A stretch of DNA of 41,869 nucleotides from Candidatus Bathyarchaeota archaeon (lineage in GTDB: Archaea > Thermoproteota > Bathyarchaeia > TCS64 > B23), in assembly GCA_937898665.1 (NCBI GenBank), contig CALEIY010000138.1:1-41869 (forward strand), written 5' to 3'. Of this stretch, positions 16,871-26,740 are shown one piece after another. The number at the start of each line of letters is the position of its first letter. Position 1 is the first letter of the stretch. The translations under genes and the position numbers were made by a program. Under the pieces are notes generated by a model that worked only from the letters and a program-made list of their open reading frames with translations, was not told the DNA's origin and made no database searches.

Positions 16871-18591
16871 ATCTGACCTGGATTTACGGGTCGCCCATCG
16901 TATCGTAGAAGCCTGTGCTCCAGTGTGACACCCGTGTGGAGTTTGATGAGGGAGCCGAGTTGACCTGTCTTATTCATCTCCACTAGGAGTTTCGGCTCAT
17001 CGCCGCTTAGGAGCTCCTCAACCCTCTCAGCTGGGAAGGGTTCTAGGTAGACCACCTGGATGAATCTCGCCTTTATACCCTCACCCTCCAGCATCCTCAG
17101 GGCTTCGAGGGCCGGCCCCTTCGTTGATCCCCAGCCGACTATTGTGGCCTCAGCCTCCTCGGAGCCATAGACTCTCACGGGGTTGAGGCGTTCGATCTCC
17201 CTCCGCAGGGCTTTAAGCTTCCTAAAGCGCTTATCCATCATCGCCTTCACCATCTCGGGATTTGTCGTCGCGAAGCCATACTCGTCATGTTCATTTGTGT
17301 TGGCCAGCATCGTCGCCCCCTCTATGCCCGGAATGATCCTCGGCGAGATGCCACTCTCCGTCAACCTGTATCTCCGATACTCCTCATCACCGCTCCACTC
17401 GGTGAGGAGCTCCCCCCTATCTATGCCGACTCTAGAGGGGTCGAAGGGCCTCGTCGATCTATGACTCTCAGCGAGATACTTGTCAGCTAGGATTATGACC
17501 GGTATCTGAAACCTCTCGGCGAGGTTGAAGGCCTCCATGGTTAGGTAGAAGCATTCATCGACATCTCCTGGCGCCACCACAACCCTTGGGAATTCACCTT
17601 GGGAGGCGTGGATGGTGAACAGTAGATCGCCCTGGGAGGTGTAGGTTGCCATACCCGTGCTCGGCCCCGGCCGCTGATTGATGACGACGACGATGGGGGT
17701 CTCCGTCATCGCCGCTAGGCCTAGAGCCTCAGTCATGAGGCAGAAGCCTCCACCGGAGGTGGCTGTCATGGCTCTGACCCCCGCATAGGCGGCTCCGATG
17801 ACCATGTTTATCGCCGCTATCTCGCTCTCCGGCTGCACTACGACCATACCCGCCTCCTCGTCGTGAGCTGCGAGGTAGTGGAGTATGGGCGTCGCCGGCG
17901 TCATGGGATAGGCGGCGTAGAATCGGCATCCAGCCCCTATGGCCCCCAGGGCTATGGCCTCGTTTCCAGTCACCATGATCCTCTCATCACGGCTTTTAGA
18001 GGTCTCCACTCGGCATCCTAAACCCTCGAAATTCCTCTCAGCGTATTCGTAGCCTCTATCCAAGGCCTTGATGTTCATCTCTATTATTCCCTCCCTCCCC
18101 TTGAAGGTGTCCCTGATGACGCCCCTCATCGTCTCGGGGTTGAAGCCTATCAGGGAGAGGGCTACCCCGAGGGCGGCGGTGTTCCTAACAACCCTCGGCC
18201 CTCCAATCTCCTTGACGATGCCCGTCAGCGGCGTCGGATAGGTCTTCACATCGCCCCTCAGCTCCCTCGGATCTAGCTTGCCCTCCTCATCGTAGATCAC
18301 GCCTCCACCTGGATAGAGGTCGTTGATGTGGAGCTCTATGCTCTCATCGTTTAGGGCTATGAGAAGGTCGACGCCATCCCCCTGGCTGTATACCTCGCGT
18401 TCGGAGGCTCTTAGGATATAGAAGTTGTGTCCACCCCTTATGAGGGAGGGATAGTCGTTGACCCCGAAGATGTGGAGGCCGCCCCGCATCAACGCCCTCC
18501 CGAGGAGGGAGCCGCTCCGCATAATGCCCTGCCCAGCCTCTCCACCGATCAGAAAGGATATCGTCTCATCTTTGATGCCGATGCAGACCAT
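16840..18591 (-). CDS. korA: 2-oxoacid:ferredoxin oxidoreductase, fused gamma-alpha subunit
   Basis: N-terminal gamma domain IGGEAGQGIMRSGSLLGRALMRGG, alpha domain TGNEAIALGAIGAGCRFYAAYPMTPATPILHYLA (YPxTP). Confidence 0.92.
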   Translation of the reverse strand: MVCIGIKDETISFLIGGEAGQGIMRSGSLLGRALMRGGLHIFGVNDYPSLIRGGHNFYILRASEREVYSQGDGVDLLIALNDESIELHINDLYPGGGVIYDEEGKLDPRELRGDVKTYPTPLTGIVKEIGGPRVVRNTAALGVALSLIGFNPETMRGVIRDTFKGREGIIEMNIKALDRGYEYAERNFEGLGCRVETSKSRDERIMVTGNEAIALGAIGAGCRFYAAYPMTPATPILHYLAAHDEEAGMVVVQPESEIAAINMVIGAAYAGVRAMTATSGGGFCLMTEALGLAAMTETPIVVVINQRPGPSTGMATYTSQGDLLFTIHASQGEFPRVVVAPGDVDECFYLTMEAFNLAERFQIPVIILADKYLAESHRSTRPFDPSRVGIDRGELLTEWSGDEEYRRYRLTESGISPRIIPGIEGATMLANTNEHDEYGFATTNPEMVKAMMDKRFRKLKALRREIERLNPVRVYGSEEAEATIVGWGSTKGPALEALRMLEGEGIKARFIQVVYLEPFPAERVEELLSGDEPKLLVEMNKTGQLGSLIKLHTGVTLEHRLLRYDGRPVNPGQICNAIRGVMR

Positions 18592-18673
18592 TCTCTATGC
18601 CTAATCTCTCCATTTAATCTTTAAACCTTTAAAAATCGTAATTACCCATCTATGGGGAGCTTAAGAGATATGC

Positions 18674-19357
18674 TTAGTGGAGTCTAACCGTTATGGCTCT
18701 GACGATGTCAGCCGTGTTCTCACACCAGTCCGCTATGGTTTCAAGGGCGTCTAGGAACATGTTCAGCAGTATTAGGGAGCCTGGGGTGAAGTTCTCGAAG
18801 CTGAGGGATGCTAGATGTCTTCTAGCTATGGAGTATAGCTCGTCGATGTCCTCCTCTATCATCTCAACCTCATTCGCCAGCTCTAAGGCCTTATCAGGCT
18901 CTCTAAGCAGCGCCTTCACGCATTTGGAGAGAACTGAGACGCCGTTTATATCCGCCTTACACATATCCTGAGCTGCCTTTTTCATCTCCTCTGGAGCCTT
19001 TTCAAAAGGTATGATGCTGAGGATTCTCCCCGCCTCCCTAGCCCAGTCAGCCACCCAGTCTACAGCCCTCACCAGCTCCATGAGATCTTCACGCTCTGAG
19101 GGGTAGATATCCCTCTTCGTCAGCTCCTCCACCATCTCCCTCCTCAGCCGGTCAGCCTTCATCTCCATCTCCGATACCTCTCTGTAGAGCTTCTCCTTCT
19201 CGCGTAGCCTCCCTTCCGAGGCTGCCTCCACCATCCTATAGAGCTCCTCGACGGCCCTCCTTGTCAGCTCTAGATGTTCCTCCACCATATTTAGAACGGT
19301 CTCCATCCGTTTATCCGCGAACCATCTCAGCAGCCGCCTTCTACCTAGGGTGACCAC
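18674..19357 (-). CDS. DUF47/PhoU-like phosphate transport regulator
   Basis: All-helical, MEMKADRLRREMVEEL and VDWVADWAREAGRIL; downstream of a Na/Pi cotransporter gene. Confidence 0.82.
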   Translation of the reverse strand: MVTLGRRRLLRWFADKRMETVLNMVEEHLELTRRAVEELYRMVEAASEGRLREKEKLYREVSEMEMKADRLRREMVEELTKRDIYPSEREDLMELVRAVDWVADWAREAGRILSIIPFEKAPEEMKKAAQDMCKADINGVSVLSKCVKALLREPDKALELANEVEMIEEDIDELYSIARRHLASLSFENFTPGSLILLNMFLDALETIADWCENTADIVRAITVRLH

Positions 19358-19397
19358 GCATCAATAGGGTGTGAAGCCCCTATTTTACTCTTAGCCT

Positions 19398-20609
19398 CTA
19401 TGAGAGGTAGATGATGAGGATGGGGACGATGAAGAAGACGAGGATGACCCAGAAGAGGAGCTCCAGCGCAGCGTGGCGCCCCCTGATCATCCGTCTGCCC
19501 AGCTCCTCCGCTATCCTAATGGGGAGGATCCTCAGCGGTGAGACGAAGAAGATGAGGAAGGCTAGGAGGTTTAGGATGACATGAGCCGATCCCAGCATCA
19601 TGCCGACGAGGCCTCCGGCGAAGTAGCCATAGATCTGCGATAGGTCTAGGGTTGTCGCCACGTTGCATCCGACGAGATATGGATAGGCTCTCTCCAGGTT
19701 GACGATCCTCGTCGCTAGGAAGGGGACGACGAGGCTAGTTCCTATGGAGCTGCTGCCCACCAGCCATGTGATGGTGAAGCCCGTGAGGAATCCCCTAACG
19801 GGATTTTCGAAGGCGGCTGTCACCTTATCCTCCCATCCGGCCTCGACGATCTTGTCCAGCCCCTTCTCTATGAGGCTGAGGGCTGCGACGATGAGGAGGA
19901 ACCAGACGATGAAGAGTAGGACTCCCCCTATTCTCTGGCCTAGAAGATTCGTCATCAGTCTGGTTGTCGGATTCGTTATCGGCTCCTTTATGAGGATGTC
20001 GATGATGGTTCTCTCGAAGGCTGAGAAGAAGCCCTGGAATCCCAGAACCCTATTATAGAAGTCGCCGAGGGCGAGGACTATCCTGCTGAGGAGGCCCATG
20101 GTGATCTCCAAGGTGAAGAAGATGGTGATGGTTAAGACCTCATAGACATCGTCGACGATGACTCCAGGTATCGTCGATCTGAACTCCTCATCTGTGATGC
20201 CTCGGCGGAGGCCGAAGACGACGATCGTATTCGTAATCGTCGTTCCGAGATTCGCCCCCAGGACTATGGGAACCCCGAATCTGATGGCTGATGTGAGGGA
20301 GAGGCCTCCGGCCACCATCCCCGACATAGAGACCATGGTGGTTGCAACGACGGCGCTGCTGCTCTGAACCAGCGATGTGCCCAATATCCCTATGGCCAAA
20401 CCCGTTATCGGAGCCGTCTGGGCGTTAACCATCGCTAGTATGCCCCTCTGCCACTCAGCGAAGATGAGCTTGAAACTCGCCTTCACACCCTCCAGGGAGG
20501 TGATGAAGAGGAAGACGCCGAGGACAACCATCGCTACGAGGAGGAGCCTACTCTTAAGGGGGCCTTGGGATCCCCTAGAAACACCGGCTCCAACCCTCGA
20601 TTCAGCCAT
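19398..20609 (-). CDS. Na/Pi cotransporter family protein (NptA/PNaS type)
   Basis: LGTSLVQSSSAVVATTMVSM and GANLGTTITNT repeats typical of Na/Pi cotransporters; multi-TM. Confidence 0.9.
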   Translation of the reverse strand: MAESRVGAGVSRGSQGPLKSRLLLVAMVVLGVFLFITSLEGVKASFKLIFAEWQRGILAMVNAQTAPITGLAIGILGTSLVQSSSAVVATTMVSMSGMVAGGLSLTSAIRFGVPIVLGANLGTTITNTIVVFGLRRGITDEEFRSTIPGVIVDDVYEVLTITIFFTLEITMGLLSRIVLALGDFYNRVLGFQGFFSAFERTIIDILIKEPITNPTTRLMTNLLGQRIGGVLLFIVWFLLIVAALSLIEKGLDKIVEAGWEDKVTAAFENPVRGFLTGFTITWLVGSSSIGTSLVVPFLATRIVNLERAYPYLVGCNVATTLDLSQIYGYFAGGLVGMMLGSAHVILNLLAFLIFFVSPLRILPIRIAEELGRRMIRGRHAALELLFWVILVFFIVPILIIYLS

Positions 20610-20651
20610 CTAATTGAGGTTCAAACTCTAGAATTAAAAGTTAATTTATCT

Positions 20652-20665
20652 AATCTATATAGATT
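20652..20665. promoter_or_regulatory. 14-bp perfect palindrome upstream of the Na/Pi cotransporter-PhoU-like operon
   Basis: AATCTATATAGATT, between the maf stop and the transporter start (20609, minus). Confidence 0.5.
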
Positions 20666-21265
20666 TTAGAGCTCCCTATAGTCAGCTGCCAGCTCCAGTA
20701 GGCTGACGTCGAAGCGTCTGAGGAGTTCATCTAGGAGTCTCAGGGGGAGGCCGACGACGTTGTAGAAGCATCCCTCGATGCGCTCGACGAGGAGGGCTCC
20801 TAGGCCCTGGATGGCGTATCCTCCGGCTCGGCCGATGGATTCGCCGATGGAGGCGTAGAGGCTGATCTCCTCGTCGCTGAGCCTCCTCATGTGGACTATC
20901 GTCTCCTCAACTCCCTGCTCCAATCGTCGGGAGGATGCATCCACCACGGCGAGGCCTGTTAGAACCCTATGGCTTGAGGCGTTCAGCAGCCTCAAGGTCT
21001 CCATCACCTCCTCCCTGCTTCTGGACTTCCCTATTATGCGGCTGCCATGGGTTATGAGGGTGTCGGCGCCGATGATGAGGCCCTCCCCAAGGGTTTCAGC
21101 CACTCTTAGGGCTTTTCTCCTAGCGTTCTCTAGGGCTATCTCCCTGGGTTCTCCCACGGCCTCCTCCACCTCGCCTGGGTCTACTGCCTCGAAGGGTATG
21201 CCCAGACGCCTTAGAAGCCATCTCCTAGCCTCGGATCTAGATGCCAGGATCAGCCGAGCCCTCAT
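20666..21265 (-). CDS. maf: Maf-like nucleotide pyrophosphatase
   Basis: LILASRSEARRWLLRRLGIPFE, GADTLI, GRAGGYAIQGLGALLVERIEGCFYNVVGLPL. Confidence 0.93.
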   Translation of the reverse strand: MRARLILASRSEARRWLLRRLGIPFEAVDPGEVEEAVGEPREIALENARRKALRVAETLGEGLIIGADTLITHGSRIIGKSRSREEVMETLRLLNASSHRVLTGLAVVDASSRRLEQGVEETIVHMRRLSDEEISLYASIGESIGRAGGYAIQGLGALLVERIEGCFYNVVGLPLRLLDELLRRFDVSLLELAADYREL

Positions 21266-21304
21266 CCCCCAGGGTTAAATACTGTTAGGCTTTAAGCTTG
21301 AGGG

Positions 21305-21847
21305 ATGGAACGGGCCTACTATACAGGCATAGAGACGCCTATAGGGGTTTTATGGGCCGCCTCTACGGATGAGGGTCTTCTGAGACTCGCCTTCCCAAGG
21401 CCGAGGGAGGTCTTCCTTGAGTCCCTTCAAGGATTTGAGGTGGTGGAGGAGCCTGAGCGATTTGAGGAGCTCTCGATACTGCTGGGGGAATACTTCGAGG
21501 GGCATCCCGTCGACTTCGATATACCCCTAGACCTAAGGGGGACGGAGTTTCAGAGGGCTGTATGGGAGGCTATGAGGCGCATACCCTATGGAAGGGTCTC
21601 AACCTATGGGAGGATAGCTGAGATGGTTAGCCGTCCAGGGGCGGCGAGGGCTGTGGGGAACGCCGTGGCGAGAAATCCCATAGTCATAGTCATCCCATGC
21701 CATAGGGTTGTGAGATCCAACGGCGATATAGGCGAATTCAGCTCGGGGGTGGAGTTGAAGAGGCGGCTCCTATCCATAGAGGGAGTCCTCGAAGCCAGCT
21801 CGGAGCTGTCGGAGCGTAGGCAGCTCCTCAGCCATCTATGGCCCTAA
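21305..21847 (+). CDS. ogt: Methylated-DNA-protein-cysteine methyltransferase
   Basis: FQRAVWEAMRRIPYGRVSTYGRIA, IVIPCHRVVRSNGDIGEF (PCHRV). Confidence 0.95.
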   Translation: MERAYYTGIETPIGVLWAASTDEGLLRLAFPRPREVFLESLQGFEVVEEPERFEELSILLGEYFEGHPVDFDIPLDLRGTEFQRAVWEAMRRIPYGRVSTYGRIAEMVSRPGAARAVGNAVARNPIVIVIPCHRVVRSNGDIGEFSSGVELKRRLLSIEGVLEASSELSERRQLLSHLWP

Positions 21848-21905
21848 TCAACAGCTCTTTTTCCATGGAAAAACCCTTTTCAACCCTCAAACCCCTCTAT
21901 CTGGG

Positions 21906-23030
21906 ATGAAGGCTCTAGAGGGCATAAGGGTTCTAGACCTAACCCACGCCCACGCCGGGCCGATATGCACCATGTTCCTCGCAGCTCTGGGGGCTGAGGT
22001 CATAAAGATCGAGCCTCCATGGGGCGAGATGACGAGGATGTTTCCACCGCTGGTTAAGGGGGTAAGCCCCTACTTCGCTTTTATAAACCGCTGTAAGCTC
22101 GGTGTAACCCTCAACCTCAAACATCCTAAAGGCGTGGAGCTCTTCAAGAGGCTGGTGAAGGTCTCCGACATCGTCGTTGAGAATTTCAGGCCTGGAACCA
22201 TGGAGCGATTGGGAATTGGGTGGGAGACCCTTAAAGAGCTGAATCCCCGCATCATATTGGCGTCGATCTCGGGATTCGGGCAGACGGGTCCCTGGAGGGA
22301 TCGTCGAAGCTTCGATCTCATAGCGCAAGCCTCCAGTGGATATATGTGGCTTATGAGGGATAGCATCGACCCTGAGGGGCCTCCACACCTGGCTCCCGAG
22401 GCCATAGCGGACACCATACCTGGGCTTTCCCTCCTCATAGGTATCCTGGCTGCGCTCATCTATAGGGAGAAGACTGGCCGTGGTCAGCGGATCGACGTCG
22501 CCCAGATGGACTCGATGATAGCTGTGAGTCAGAGCTTCTCCTTCTGGCATCTCGCCAAGACGACGATGGATAGGGCTGTCAGAGGCTTCGGAGTCTACGA
22601 CGCCTTCAAGGCGAGGGATGGCTATGTAGCCATAGCTGTTCAGACGGGTAGGATGGAGGATGCCATGAGGGAGCTTATGGGCGTCGAGGAGGTCACCTAT
22701 GAAGCTGTCGCCAACTGGGTCTCGGAGCGAACCGTGAAGGAGGTGGTGGACACCCTAGTCGAGCTTGGAATCCCCGTGGCCCCCGTCAATGATCTCGACG
22801 CCGTGATGCGAAACGAGCAGGCGAGGGCGAGGGAGATGTTCGTCAAGGTCGTCCACCCCAAGCTCGGCGAGATCCTCCTACCCGGCTTCCACATAAAGCT
22901 TTCAGAGACGCCAGGCGACATCTCTAGGCCTGCCCCACTTCTAGGTCAGCATAACAGGGAGGTCTACAGCCGTCTCCTAGGCCTATCCGAAGAGGAGTTG
23001 GAGGAGCTTCGGAGGGAGGGCGTAATCTAA
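21906..23030 (+). CDS. CaiB/BaiF family (class III) CoA transferase
   Basis: VLDLTHAHAGPICTMFLAALGAEVIKIEPPWGE, SISGFGQTGPWRDRRSFDLIAQA. Confidence 0.93.
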   Translation: MKALEGIRVLDLTHAHAGPICTMFLAALGAEVIKIEPPWGEMTRMFPPLVKGVSPYFAFINRCKLGVTLNLKHPKGVELFKRLVKVSDIVVENFRPGTMERLGIGWETLKELNPRIILASISGFGQTGPWRDRRSFDLIAQASSGYMWLMRDSIDPEGPPHLAPEAIADTIPGLSLLIGILAALIYREKTGRGQRIDVAQMDSMIAVSQSFSFWHLAKTTMDRAVRGFGVYDAFKARDGYVAIAVQTGRMEDAMRELMGVEEVTYEAVANWVSERTVKEVVDTLVELGIPVAPVNDLDAVMRNEQARAREMFVKVVHPKLGEILLPGFHIKLSETPGDISRPAPLLGQHNREVYSRLLGLSEEELEELRREGVI

Positions 23031-23046
23031 GGGGTGGAGGCTGAGG

Positions 23047-23556
23047 GTGGGGAGGAGATTCCTTTTAACCGGCATGCCTGGATCGGGGAAGTCCACGGTG
23101 GTCAGGAGATGCGTTGAGAGGCTGAGGGCGAGAGGCCTAACAGTCGGGGGCATATCAACCCCCGAGGTGAGGAGGGGAGGCCGTAGAGTCGCCTTCGAGG
23201 TCGTCGACCTGGCAACAGGCCGGAGAGGCCTAATGGCCTCGGTGGACATCAAGTCTCCCCATAGAGTTGGGAGATACGGCGTCGATGTAGAGGGCTTCGA
23301 GGCTGTAGCCCTCCCAGCCTTGAGATACGCAGAGGAGAGCTGCGACGTCATCTGCATCGATGAGATCGGCCGGATGGAGCTATACTCCAAGGCCTTCGAG
23401 GAGGTTGTTAGGCGTATACTAGATGGAGTCAAGCCGGTAATCGCCGTGGTTCATAGACGCTACGCCGAAGCCTATAGGCGTTATGGGGAGCTCCTATGGG
23501 TGACGAGGGAGCGGGTTGATCGATTGGTCTCCTATATAGTGGGTGAGCTGCTATGA
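23047..23556 (+). CDS. Nucleoside-triphosphatase, THEP1 type
   Basis: FLLTGMPGSGKSTVVRRCVERL, GGISTPEVRRGGRRVAFEVVDLATGRRG, ICIDEIGRMEL. Confidence 0.92.
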   Translation: MGRRFLLTGMPGSGKSTVVRRCVERLRARGLTVGGISTPEVRRGGRRVAFEVVDLATGRRGLMASVDIKSPHRVGRYGVDVEGFEAVALPALRYAEESCDVICIDEIGRMELYSKAFEEVVRRILDGVKPVIAVVHRRYAEAYRRYGELLWVTRERVDRLVSYIVGELL

Positions 23557-24206
23557 GGATCGCAGGCGTCGACGACGCTGGGAGGGGCTGCGTCATAGGG
23601 CCCCTCGTCATAGCGGGAGTCCTCGTCGATGAGGAGGCCGTTGAGAGGCTTAGACTTCTAGGCGTCCACGACTCCAAGACCCTCTCACCCCGTAGGAGGG
23701 AGCTGTTAGCTGCGGAGATCAAGGAGATCGCCTTAGACTACACCTACTTCGAGATCCCTCCGAGGGCTATAGATAGGGTTGTGGAGAGGGGTGTGAAGCT
23801 TAGGAGGCTCAACTATCTAGAGGCCCTGGCGATGGCTGAGGTGATTAGGAGGCTGAAGCCTGACATCGTCTACGTCGACGCATCAGACATCGACGCTGAG
23901 AGATTCAAGGGGCATATCCTAAGCGCCCTACGGGAGAAGCCTCAGATAGTTTCGGAGCATGAGGCTGATGCCCGATACCCCGTGGTGGCCGCGGCCTCCA
24001 TATTGGCGAAGGTGAGGAGGGATAGCATCATAAGGGAGCTTCAACGGCGCTACGGCGACTTCGGATCGGGATACCCCCACGACTCGAGGACGGTTAAGTT
24101 CCTAGAGGATTGGTTTCGTAGAAATCCCCGTGAGGTACCCCCCTTCATAAGGGGTAGCTGGTCGACGGTTAAGAGGATTAGGCGTAAACTCCTCTTTCAG
24201 GGCTGA
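23553..24206 (+). CDS. rnhB: Ribonuclease HII
   Basis: IAGVDDAGRGCVIGPLVIAGV, DSKTLSPRRRE, YVDASDID, AAASILAKVRRD. Confidence 0.96.
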   Translation: MRIAGVDDAGRGCVIGPLVIAGVLVDEEAVERLRLLGVHDSKTLSPRRRELLAAEIKEIALDYTYFEIPPRAIDRVVERGVKLRRLNYLEALAMAEVIRRLKPDIVYVDASDIDAERFKGHILSALREKPQIVSEHEADARYPVVAAASILAKVRRDSIIRELQRRYGDFGSGYPHDSRTVKFLEDWFRRNPREVPPFIRGSWSTVKRIRRKLLFQG

Positions 24207-24880
24207 TACCTTGCGAGGGCCATGGCGTGGTCTCGCTCATAGGGTTCAAGCTCCACAACCTCTAAGACCGCGAAGTCCGACGCCTTAAGCTCCCCGATCT
24301 GCTCCTCATATACCTCCTCCGGAGGCCTCGTCACATCTATGCTTCTAGACTTTATCGCCATCAACGCCCATCCATCTGGCTTTAGGAATAGCCTCGCATT
24401 CCTAACGACTATCGACGCCTGATCGGGTTGAGCTACATCGGCGTAGATGACGTCGACGAGGGGTATAAGCGCGGAGTAGGCCTCCGGCCTCCGAGCGTCC
24501 CCCAATATCGGTGAGACGTTAGATCTATGCCTAGCAACTCTCTCCAGGAAGTCTCTCATGGGTCTTGGGGCGATGTCGACGCCCCAGACATGCCCCTCAA
24601 CGCCTACGATGTCGGAGACGTGTGAGCAATTCGTCCCCGTCGCGGTTCCGAGGTATAGAACCCTACATCCAGGTCTTATAGGCATCTCGCTTAAACCCTT
24701 CAGGAGGGCTGCGGCCAGCTTATTCCTATAGGGATTCCAGACCCTATATTCGTCTCCGTCGAGGATGACTCGCCTCTCCCCATAGACGCTTATGCCAGGG
24801 GCGAGGTTTAGGGTTGCCAGATGCTCTCGGCCATCGATCCTCAGCTTATAAACCCCTGGATAGGGCTGCGATAGCTCCAT
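24197..24880 (-). CDS. flpA: Fibrillarin-like rRNA 2'-O-methyltransferase
   Basis: RVLYLGTATGTNCSHVSDIVGVEGHVWGVDIAPRPMRDFL, VIYADVAQPDQASIVV. Confidence 0.95.
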   Translation of the reverse strand: MELSQPYPGVYKLRIDGREHLATLNLAPGISVYGERRVILDGDEYRVWNPYRNKLAAALLKGLSEMPIRPGCRVLYLGTATGTNCSHVSDIVGVEGHVWGVDIAPRPMRDFLERVARHRSNVSPILGDARRPEAYSALIPLVDVIYADVAQPDQASIVVRNARLFLKPDGWALMAIKSRSIDVTRPPEEVYEEQIGELKASDFAVLEVVELEPYERDHAMALARYQP

Positions 24881-24891
24881 GCCGTGAACTC

Positions 24892-25131
24892 CTATCTCGC
24901 CTCTATATCCCTCTCCATCATCTTAGCCTGATCCACGGCGATCTTCTGAAGCCAGCCGAGGGGAGTTCTAAGCTCTCCAACCCTTCTAGCATAATGGTGG
25001 CAGTTGACATAGGCGGGAGTGCTACAAACCCTGGTGAAATAGTCCTTCGTCACCTCGACGGTGCAATCCTTTATGAAGGGGCAGTCCCTCCTTCGAAACC
25101 GCCGCTCCAGAGCTTCCATCAGCGTCTCCAT
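24892..25131 (-). CDS. Small Cys-rich protein of unknown function
   Basis: 79 aa; DCPFIKDCTVEVTKDYFTRVCSTPAYVNCHHYARRVGELRTP; tandem with flpA and same strand as nop5. Confidence 0.7.
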   Translation of the reverse strand: METLMEALERRFRRRDCPFIKDCTVEVTKDYFTRVCSTPAYVNCHHYARRVGELRTPLGWLQKIAVDQAKMMERDIEAR

Positions 25132-25259
25132 CTCTCAGAGTCCGATAAGATATGCTCCCTCTGATATGTAAATCTTTCAGGGTTTAGGGATTCGGAATAG
25201 GAGTCCACCCGATGGAAAATATTTTAATCCTATCGGAGTAATCGCTCTGGGGTGCGGAG

Positions 25260-25535
25260 ATGTCTGAGGAGGCTGAGACCGTCTACGTCGGCTCCAAGCC
25301 GATCCTGACCTACGTCCTCGCCGTGATAAACGCCTTCCAGAGAGCTGACAAGGTTAAGGTGCTGGCCAGGGGGAGGGCCATAAGCAGCGCCGTCGACGTG
25401 GTGGAGGTCGCCAGGAGGAGTTTCATAGAGAACTTGAAGATCGAGAACATCGAGATCGGCACAGAGACCGTCGGCGAGGGCGATCAGGCGAGAAACGTCT
25501 CCACGATAGCGATAACGCTGTCAAAGGAGAAGTAG
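25260..25535 (+). CDS. albA: Alba nucleic-acid-binding protein
   Basis: VYVGSKPILTYVLAVINAFQRADKVKVLARGRAISSAVDVVEVARRSF. Confidence 0.95.
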   Translation: MSEEAETVYVGSKPILTYVLAVINAFQRADKVKVLARGRAISSAVDVVEVARRSFIENLKIENIEIGTETVGEGDQARNVSTIAITLSKEK

Positions 25536-25540
25536 AGGCT

Positions 25541-26740
25541 TCAACGATTTTTTCTCAAATCCCTCAACTCCCTCTCCAACTCATCTCGAAGTCTATCCCC
25601 CATCATGGCCCCCGTGAAGGCGTCGGCTCTGGCTGCGAGGGCGAGCTTCGAGGCCAGCAGCCTCGCGGCCTTCCCCCTCAGGGCTTTCGGACTTCTATGG
25701 ATGAGGGGATGCTGGAAGATTAGGCCATGCTTAGGCATCTTCGCCCCCCTCCGCAAGGCTCTGAAGAGGGCCTTCTCGGCGCCTAGGAGCTGTATCTTGC
25801 TGCTCGGCATCATAGCCAGCCTCCTCAGCCCCCCAGCCTTCTCCACCAGCTTCGCCGCCAGGATCGATCCGGCCACCCTTGAGAGGTTTGGAGCCACCTC
25901 CTCCATCAAAGCTGATAGGTAATCCTCCAGATGCCTCCTATACTCGTAGAGTTTGAGGATTCCCCTAGCCAGCTCCCTCAAGGCCTCCAGGTCGCCCTCT
26001 CCAAGTGGGGCTCCGAGGGAGGAGTGGGCTGAGGAGGCGATCCGCTCGGAGCGCTCAGCTGAGATGCCTATACGCCTCAGGCTCTCAGCCTCCATATTCC
26101 CTCTGCCACCCAGCTCCGCGATTATCCTGGCGTAGGTCTCGTGATCGGCCACTAGACGGCTGAGCTCTGGGAAGTGGATTCCATACCATTCTCGGAGATT
26201 GCTGCTTAGGGCGTTGAGAGCCTTATCGAGGTTGGCTAGGAGGTGGACTGCTTGGGAGATGTGGGTCTCCCTCTCAGCTAGAGCCTTGGACACCCTCCTC
26301 CTGGTGAGATGCTTGGATACCCTGTGGCTTAGATGATGGAGCTCCAGAGGGTGATCCAGGACGCCTAGCTCCACTCCCAGCTCGGCAAGTCGTCCTCGAA
26401 GCCTCCTCTCAGCTTCGGAGACCTTGAACTCTGCCTTGAACCCCAGCTTCGCGGAGGCCTCCGCTAAACCCCTATTCGAGGTGGTCACCCTCCTTATGCC
26501 CCTCTCCTTAAGCCCCTTGAGGAGCTCCTCAAGCCATCTGGTCGGCTCTCCCCTTAGATGCCCCTCAAGACTCTCGGCGATCGCCTCCACCTCCTTGGGA
26601 TAGGGGACATAATCGATGATCTCTCCCCTCTCATCTAGGGCGAAGATGCCTAGGAGGGTGTCGACGAGGTGGATGGTCTCCGAAGGCTTATCTTGATACA
26701 CGCTTAGTTTGATGGGGATGGCTGAGATAAGGTTAGCCAT
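25541..26740 (-). CDS. nop5: Nop5/Nop56/58 C/D-box RNP core protein (GTG at 26701 is an alternative start)
   Basis: Nop domain APNLSRVAGSILAAKLVEKAGGLRRLAMMPSSKIQLLGAEKALFRALRRGAKMPKHGLIFQHPLI. Confidence 0.95.
   Translation of the reverse strand: MANLISAIPIKLSVYQDKPSETIHLVDTLLGIFALDERGEIIDYVPYPKEVEAIAESLEGHLRGEPTRWLEELLKGLKERGIRRVTTSNRGLAEASAKLGFKAEFKVSEAERRLRGRLAELGVELGVLDHPLELHHLSHRVSKHLTRRRVSKALAERETHISQAVHLLANLDKALNALSSNLREWYGIHFPELSRLVADHETYARIIAELGGRGNMEAESLRRIGISAERSERIASSAHSSLGAPLGEGDLEALRELARGILKLYEYRRHLEDYLSALMEEVAPNLSRVAGSILAAKLVEKAGGLRRLAMMPSSKIQLLGAEKALFRALRRGAKMPKHGLIFQHPLIHRSPKALRGKAARLLASKLALAARADAFTGAMMGDRLRDELERELRDLRKNR

Noticed and set aside
16840-18591. Fused gamma-alpha ferredoxin oxidoreductase as novelty
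   Set aside because: Gamma-alpha fusion with separate beta is a known arrangement for archaeal 2-oxoacid:ferredoxin oxidoreductases.
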